A stretch of DNA of 26,827 bases from Chara braunii (lineage: Eukaryota > Streptophyta > Charophyceae > Charales > Characeae): contig BFEA01000283.1 of NCBI GenBank assembly GCA_003427395.1, positions 1,253,944 to 1,280,770 on the forward strand, given 5' to 3'. This document shows, in pieces, positions 21,890-26,827 of this stretch (positions are counted from its first letter, which is position 1; the number at the start of each line of letters is the position of its first letter). The notes beneath the pieces are model-generated. The model had not been told where the DNA came from. It was given only the letters and a program-made list of their open reading frames with translations, and made no database searches. Position numbers and translations under genes: made by a program.

Positions 21890-22552
21890 CTACCGATGTT
21901 GTTTTAAAAACCCACTGGCGATATCTTCCTGGTGAAAGAGTGAAGGGTTTCTCCAGAGACCCCAATTTCCTAAAAATACCCCAAAGCTTCCTGCATGGAG
22001 GGATCCCCTGATCGATGCAATGCGTATACAACGTCCACAGAGCCCCAAAGGGTAGTCCCTAACTCCTACCCTTTTTTAGAAGCCTTACTGTCTTCCCTTC
22101 GTTTGTTCCTAGGAACAGGAAAGTCGGCACCCTTACAGTCAACGGATAACACGACCTCGGAAGCTCTTTCTCCCCCGCGAACCTCTCCTTCTCTATAGCC
22201 ACAAACCTAAGTCGCTCTCGAACCCTACCTATCCATTCTCTTTGCACTTCTCTTGCCTCCCATAACAACTTATCCAGCCCACCCCCTTGTCCCAGGACCA
22301 GGGGTACTACGACCTTTGCCCAAGCTTCCGGGGCTACGAAGATAACCGCGGTCACCTCGAGACTCCTCTCAACCCCTCGCCCCTTAACCTCGTTGGACTC
22401 TATCCAACGAACTCCCCACTGACCGTGACCCTTTCCCCTTCTATCCTCTTCCAATCGGGGATCTCCCCGTTGCTAGGGATCAATCTACAGGTCTCACAGC
22501 CTTCTACGGAGGATTCGACGAAGCGTCCCAGCTCTCTATCATGGAACACCAT
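21870..22552 (-). pseudogene. Accessory protein, family B subtype 1, copy 2, frameshifted
   Basis: Unrecognised family. The ATG at 22552 overlaps the previous gene by 14 nt. The N-terminus (FVESSVEGCETC, then SGEFVG) parallels the other copies up to the FVW position, where a one-base shift near 22405 moves into the frame containing WIESNEVKGRG, VIFVAPEAW and ELPRS. A TAG at 22061 follows LLKKGRS; beyond it the same frame still encodes ALWTLYTHCIDQGIPP, the counterpart of YTRCVDAGVPP in the intact copy. It ends at a TAG at 21870, inside the next gene. Homology on both sides of each break shows it was once full length. Confidence 0.65.
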
Positions 22553-23300
22553 TCATTTTAAACATTCTCTGGGATACTCCGAAGACCCTTTGGTAACCGT
22601 AATCTCGCCCGCCCTCGCGGTCCAGAGCCGATTCCCTAAAGATTCCTGTACGAATCCTACACGCTTTGATTCCGTATGGTACCGGGTTATCCACGCAGTA
22701 GGTGTAGTACCAATGGAGCGACCTAAAGGATAGCTGCCACCCTCTTTCCCGCACTATGGACCGCACAACCCTCTCGTATCGCTCCTCCTTTCCACTTACC
22801 CTTCGGCAAACGAAGGATGGAAATATGGCCTTGACGCACCCCGAGGCGCGAGGGTACTCCTCGTCTCGAGCGCAAGTCACCCGCACCTCGATCGGTGGGC
22901 AGTAGCGAAGGGGCTCCGCCTTAAAGATTTGCCGCAGAATCGGACCCACTCGAGTCTCCCAATGATCCGTACGGTACCAACCTAGGACCCAGTGAGTGAC
23001 GTAATACACCCAGGCCTCCCTACTCAAATAGACCGTTCCTTCCCCACGGACCACCGTCCGTCTAGGCCTCTTTCCATTCTGGGGCCTATTCCAGGACCAC
23101 CTGTCTCCTTCCCAAGTTCCTACCGCGAACCGCGCCCAAACGAAACCCCCCTTCTCTAGCTCTAATCCTCTCTCGCGACCGGCCAGATATCTCTCAGTGC
23201 GATGGTATAAGGGGACGCTAAAGCACTCCATGTCCTTGCTTAAATCTGCCCTTTCGATTCGAACCCCTTCTTCGGCAGTACTTTCTATAATCCTAACCAT
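22539..23300 (-). CDS. Accessory protein, family B subtype 1, copy 1, intact, 253 aa
   Basis: Unrecognised. I chose the ATG at 23300, which overlaps the upstream TAG as ATGGTTAG, because the product then begins MVR like the paralogue at 21889; the open frame extends further but only across the upstream gene. Landmarks: GFVW at 52-55, YLSREAW at 91-97, YPRASG at 149-154, KEERYERVVR at 171-180 and YTYCVD at 199-204. It is rich in Arg, Trp and Tyr, probably basic, with no membrane segment. Order and spacing of motifs agree with the copy at 21164 within a few residues. It could bind nucleic acid or the particle, but nothing visible proves that. Confidence 0.75.
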   Translation of the reverse strand: MVRIIESTAEEGVRIERADLSKDMECFSVPLYHRTERYLAGRERGLELEKGGFVWARFAVGTWEGDRWSWNRPQNGKRPRRTVVRGEGTVYLSREAWVYYVTHWVLGWYRTDHWETRVGPILRQIFKAEPLRYCPPIEVRVTCARDEEYPRASGCVKAIFPSFVCRRVSGKEERYERVVRSIVRERGWQLSFRSLHWYYTYCVDNPVPYGIKACRIRTGIFRESALDREGGRDYGYQRVFGVSQRMFKMNGVP

Positions 23301-23652
23301 CCCTTTGGACTTTCTCCTCGATGATTTGGACCAGTGCTCTCCACCCGTCCGAACCGTCAAGGAACGCTTCCGGAATAGTAGGAGCAGGCCGCTCTCCTTG
23401 CAAGTACGTCCGGTACCCCAACGAGTAGAAGTAATTGATTGCGTAGGCCCCAAGCAGTTCCTTCTCAAGCCGCGCGTGGCCGACTGCTTCCTCCCAACTA
23501 TCCAAAAAGCCTGCCTCTCTATCTACACCCTCCTCTACGTACAAAGCTATGTCGAAGTCGCCAGTCCACCAGTAGAAATTGTAGAACCACAAGTCCACCC
23601 CGCCTTGGCTACCCACACTAATTCCCGCCGGTTCAAATTCTAGAGCCCTCAA
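23293..23652 (-). CDS. Accessory protein, family A, copy 2, 119 aa
   Basis: Unrecognised; tandem paralogue of the gene at 23649-24014. The start is inferred as the TTG at 23652, which overlaps the upstream TGA as TTGA: with it, the protein is 119 aa against 121 aa for the paralogue, and homology begins at once (LEFEPAGISV against LEVVPEWISV). The frame has an upstream ATG-independent extension that only overlaps the other gene. Shared motifs: GGVDLWFYNF, GDFDIALYVEEG, SWEEAVGHAR, YFYSLGYRTY, RPAP, IPEAFLDG. A mixed alpha/beta fold is likely. Either TTG initiates, or an ATG was lost by one substitution. Confidence 0.7.
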   Translation of the reverse strand: MRALEFEPAGISVGSQGGVDLWFYNFYWWTGDFDIALYVEEGVDREAGFLDSWEEAVGHARLEKELLGAYAINYFYSLGYRTYLQGERPAPTIPEAFLDGSDGWRALVQIIEEKVQRDG

Positions 23653-24014
23653 ACTCGTGGAGTCGCCGTTCTCACTACTCTCTCTACGATCCCTATTAGT
23701 ACTTTCCAATCGTCCAATCCGTCGAGATAAGTGTCCGGAATTACCGGCGCCGGGCGACCACCCCTGGGGTAGGTTCGGTAACCTAAAGAGTAAAAATACT
23801 TAAACCCGTAACCCCTCAACTCCCCCTTTGCACCGCGAGAGTGGCCTACCACCTCCTCCCAACTACGAAGGAAATCCTCCCCTTGATCTAGCCCTTCCTC
23901 CACGTAGACACCCACGTCAAAGTCACTCGTCCATAGTCGAAATGTATAGCACCATACGTCAATACCCCCGTACGTGCATACGCTAATCCATTCCGGGACG
24001 ACTTCTAAGTTCAT
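23649..24014 (-). CDS. Accessory protein, family A, copy 1, 121 aa
   Basis: Unrecognised; first gene of the accessory series. The ATG at 24014 is chosen because homology with the next gene starts there (MNLEVV); the frame is open to 24218 but that part is Gly/Ser-rich and has no counterpart. Landmarks: GGIDVWCYTF, SDFDVGVYVEEG, SWEEVVGHSR, YFYSLGYRTY, RPAPVIPDTYLDG. The string of aromatic residues and the DFD..YVEEG motif look like a compact alpha/beta domain with acidic surface, but I match it to no family. There is no signal peptide or membrane segment. Its stop overlaps the start of the paralogue by 4 nt. Confidence 0.75.
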   Translation of the reverse strand: MNLEVVPEWISVCTYGGIDVWCYTFRLWTSDFDVGVYVEEGLDQGEDFLRSWEEVVGHSRGAKGELRGYGFKYFYSLGYRTYPRGGRPAPVIPDTYLDGLDDWKVLIGIVERVVRTATPRV

Positions 24015-25495
24015 GCAATATAATAAAAAAGAATCTCTAAGTTCCACTTCCTTTTGGCCACTCGAGAGACCACCTCTAACCCGCAAGGAGAAGATGCCAG
24101 TGAGCTCAGAAGGATCAAATGGACCAGAGAAGGAATGTCGTCTCACTCGACTACCTTCCTGTCCTCCCCCGCTGAGAGACCCCTTCCCACTCCCGATATA
24201 GAGACTAGCTGCGGACACAGGTTATCCCCGAGGAACGGTGGCAACCCCCTCCCCGGAGTCGGACCGAAGTCACACACCCGGGTCCTATGTCCCCCACTCA
24301 ACCGACCCCTAGTCCTAAGTTAGCCTAACTGGTACCACGCCTCTACTCGGCCCACCTCAAGCGTGGAATTACACCCCATTCTCCTCCTCGCATCATGAAC
24401 TCTTCATGCTTCGTTCGCTCCTTCCATCTCGCCACCGTCTGACTCTTTTCTCTCTTTGAATCTCAAGACTTTAATTGGGGTCTTCGAAGAAAAAGGGAGG
24501 GGAAAGCAGAGAAGATCAAGAGAAGCCCTCAGGGTTATGGTTCTGGATTACGTACCTCTTAGCCTTCGACCCTTTTTATAACTCGTTCTCAAGTCCGAGA
24601 AATCGGCTAGACACCGATCCACCCAGGATTCGGCCTCCGACCCCTCGTCCAAGGAACCCCACGTATCTCTCACTTCCCTATCCCCCTCGCTTGTAATGGC
24701 GGTTGTACTTCCCCCGCTCCCTTGCGGGAGCCAAATCACTAGCGGGACCCGTCCACAACCCGTGTGGGTCGAGAACTGAAAGCCCAGACCCCTCTCTCGA
24801 CCCCCTTTCCCGTGCGGGAGTTATACCCCGAGTGGGTGCCCTCCACAATCCGTGCGGGTCGAGGATATTTGGCGACCCCTTAGGGTCCCAAATAGACAAC
24901 GCCCTCGGATCCTCTCGAACCCCTCTTTCCTCTCTTCCCCTCGTTTCCACTCTCTCTCTCTCGCGCGAGCGGACCCACTCACACTATTTCCTCGAACGGT
25001 TCTTCTCACCCCCCCTTTGTTGTTCTTCACCCTCATTCAGACCCCTCAAGCAAACTGTGCACCCTCTTAATTTTTAGATTTTTAGAAATAAACACTCGTA
25101 AAACTAAGAACTCATTCCAAAAGAAACTGACCTGGTTACCCTTCGGAGGCCGAGAGCGGGAGCAGGAGTCGCAAGCAGGCCGGAGCGGACCTGCAAAATC
25201 CAAGGAAAAGCCCGACACCCCAAGCCGCGGCACCCACCAGGCCCCAACAACCCCAACAAGCCCGACACCCCAACAACAACCCTTTCCCTCGCAGAAATAA
25301 GTCCCCAATCCCGCTCAAGTGTCGTCGTCGCGAAGAAAGTTGTAGCCGAATCGAAAGAAGATGTTGATTTGAAGCCGTTAAGAGACTTGAAGCCGAAGAA
25401 CTTGATGCCGAAACCCTCTCCACTACCTGTCACGCCGATTCCTCCCCCCACACCGCAGTTTATGGGCCGGCCGCAGCCATGGGAGAAACGCCCAT
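24015..25495 (-). other. Leader between primer-binding site and first accessory gene
   Basis: About 1.5 kb with no supported gene. It contains the 90-bp hairpin-bearing repeat at 24712-24865, a CT-rich tract near 24950-24963, and Pro/Ser-rich open frames on both strands that look like shadows. A long leader is normal in large LTR elements, where it holds packaging and dimerisation signals; the hairpins would suit such a role, though this is inference. Confidence 0.5.
24712..24865 (-). repeat. Two copies of a 90-bp period repeat with hairpins
   Basis: Copies at about 24712-24775 and 24802-24865 share CCACAA, CGTGYGGGTCGAG and GCGGGAG. Each contains small hairpins: GCTCCC/GGGAGC (24717-24732) and ACCC/GGGT in the first, CCCG/CGGG in the second. 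Confidence 0.7.
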
Positions 25496-25512
25496 CCCTG
25501 ACAACGGCGCCA
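25496..25512 (-). other. Primer-binding site matching tRNA-Asp
   Basis: The minus strand reads TGGCGCCGTTGTCAGGG, matching 15 of 17 bases of the complement of the plant tRNA-Asp 3' end (TGGCGCCGTTGCCGGGG), the site used by many plant gypsy elements. It lies 3 bases after a CTGACA, suitable as an LTR end, and has the same orientation as the accessory genes and gag. Confidence 0.8.
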
Positions 25513-25515
25513 CTT

Positions 25516-26827
25516 TGTCAGCCAGCCCTTTCTCCGGACCCCTCTAGGTCTCGCGGGACCAGGAGCTGGTCGCTAAGAGCCCTTCACTTTCGGCGGCGTC
25601 CTTTTTAAACCCGACCGCCTGTTTCCCTCCCCACTTAGGTGTTTTTCAAGTTTTTGTTGGATCCGGCGAGGCCTGCCTTTGAACAGTGTTTTTGGGCCTG
25701 CGAACCCGTGGCTTCTCAAACCCCGGTGGACTAGAGAACAGAGGACGTGGTTCCCGGAGTCCAAAACGGCCAAGTAGAGAACATCAATTTTAGATTGACG
25801 AGCTTGGGGTCAGGGAGCCGCGGCCAATGGGCTGGGAAGGCAGCCTACTCTAACCCGGCAAACTCGGAAAGGATAACTGTGAACAACGGACTGACCAGAC
25901 CCGCAAGAGCAGGGAGCTCAGAAACCGGTTTCGCAAACCCAGAGAGCTTGGAAACGACAATCAGCGAATTCGAAACTCGAGACCAGAAAACCCAAAAGAA
26001 CTGAGAGTGTCGCGAGTTACAAGATTCTTCCCCAAAAACAGAAAACTTGAAAACGACAATCGGCGAATCCGAAACTCGAGACCAGAAAAACCCAAAAGAA
26101 CTGAGAGTGCTGCGAGTTACAAGATTCTTCCTCAAAAACAAAGAACTTGAAAACGACAATCAACAAATTCGAAAGTCGAGACCAGAAAACCCTAAAAGAA
26201 CTGAGAGTGCTGCGAGTTACAAGATTCCTCCCCAAACACAGAGAATTGGAAAACGGCGGACAACGAGCTAGGAACTTCGATGGCCAACGAGCTCAACTGC
26301 CTCCTTGGGACCGGAGCTCGGAACCCGCGATCAGCGGACTCGCAGCTCACCACCCAAAGGAACTGCTACCTTTGAACAACGAAAAGTGAGATCGAAGCTC
26401 GAAGTCGGAAAAATTTGAAAGGAACCAGAGCTCGGCGAGTTCGAGGATGGACCTCCAAATTCAGAAAACTTGTGAACAACTCAACATGAACTTGGAACCT
26501 GAAACTGGAGAACTCGAGCGAAGCGTGAGCTCAGCGAGCTCGAAACCAACAGAGAGCTCGCGCCGGAAACAAACCAACTTCGCAACGCAGCCCCGTCGAG
26601 GCCTGGCCGAAAACAGGGTGTCGGCACATCGTCTCGAGTAGTGCTCTGGTTATGGCTTCGCATGTCGCCGCTGCGACTACTCTCGACGCCCACGTCCTTG
26701 TCTTTCTCTCGCTTTCCCAGTTTGTTGGTCAGTCGTTCGAGTCGGACCTCAGCTCCCCCCCCCTTCTCTCTCTCTCTCTCTATCGCTAAACCGAATGTGC
26801 GCCACCACTGTCGTGCTCTGCCGCGTG
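25516..26827 (-). repeat. Candidate 5' LTR of the large element, running past the window
   Basis: On the minus strand this would end CTGACA, then AAG, then the primer-binding site. The other terminus is not identifiable, and no second copy exists in the window, so the LTR status rests on the primer site alone. The segment includes a triplicated 100-bp unit and, near the window end, a CT microsatellite (26770-26782). Open frames here are repeat shadows. Confidence 0.55.
25952..26250. repeat. Three tandem copies of a ~100-bp unit
   Basis: The unit starts AAACGACAATC and repeats at 25952, 26051 and 26151, with a degenerate fourth start at 26251. Copies share GAGACCAGAAAA, AAGAACTGAGAGTG and GCGAGTTACAAGATTC. 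The period is not a multiple of three, which argues against coding. Confidence 0.9.

Noticed and set aside
4639-22061. Stop codon reassignment (TAA/TAG as Gln, as in some ulvophycean algae)
   Set aside because: Several TAA/TAG codons do sit at likely Gln positions, but TGA also interrupts frames, and TAG ends intact short genes (23293) exactly where the next gene starts. Decay explains all of it.
18890-24218. Bacterial contamination or a true bacterial operon
   Set aside because: The overlaps look bacterial, but I see no convincing Shine-Dalgarno sequences, and the block is flanked in the same orientation by an LTR-type primer site and gag/protease.
24678-24950. 90-aa minus-strand ORF with a 30-aa repeat
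   Set aside because: The repeat is a DNA-level 90-bp duplication with hairpins; no start context or neighbour overlap like the accessory genes.
25952-26250. CRISPR-like array
   Set aside because: Units of ~100 bp are repeated over their whole length with no short repeat/unique spacer pattern.

Overview
The window looks like nuclear DNA of a green plant lineage, probably a streptophyte or green alga. It holds a fragment of plant-type mitochondrial cox1 (with intron remnants), several decayed Ty3/gypsy-type LTR retroelement parts, tRNA primer-binding-site matches typical of plant elements, and no ordinary host gene that I can recognise. A Chara-like genome is my guess from the style of the reverse transcriptase and gag; it is not demonstrated. 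Two single ambiguous bases (5574, 7833) suggest collapsed repeats.

Layout. 1-730: AT-rich mitochondrial insert (cox1 exon 299-553, preceded by a group II intron domain-V-like hairpin). 1268-4262: two diverged direct copies about 2 kb apart, with an initiator-tRNA-Met primer-binding-site match beside the second, perhaps a small non-autonomous LTR element. 4639-6371 (+): broken gag of one gypsy family, interrupted by three TAA codons and a 67-bp fold-back. 6372-8390 (-): reverse transcriptase/RNase H of another gypsy lineage, joined tail-to-tail to that gag. 8391-15699: no convincing gene, but two remarkable repeat fields: about ten stem-loops with covarying arms (12252-13121) and a ~122-bp repeat (13450-13987).

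15700-26827 (-) is the most interesting part. A primer-binding site matching tRNA-Asp (25496-25512) lies next to a candidate LTR (25516 onward, with a triplicated 100-bp unit). Downstream on the same strand come a ~1.5-kb leader, then a tightly packed series of small genes (24014 to 18890), then gag (capsid, zinc knuckle) and an aspartic protease. The series comprises two ~120-aa paralogues, five copies of a ~250-aa family in two subtypes (some frameshifted) and two small unrelated ORFs. Consecutive genes overlap by 1 to 20 nt (TTGA, ATGGTTAG, TGATG, GTGA), an arrangement expected of phage or bacterial operons, or of termination-reinitiation in viruses. I recognise none of these accessory proteins. 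The reading is a very large LTR retroelement carrying a polycistronic accessory-gene block between its 5' LTR and gag; Ogre elements carry one extra ORF there, but not, as far as I know, a block of this kind. The RT/RNase H at 6.4-8.4 kb could be its pol, separated from the protease by ~7 kb of other DNA, but this is unproven.

Most coding pieces carry premature stops or single-base frameshifts, so this copy is mostly dead; several stops fit C-to-T or G-to-A change.
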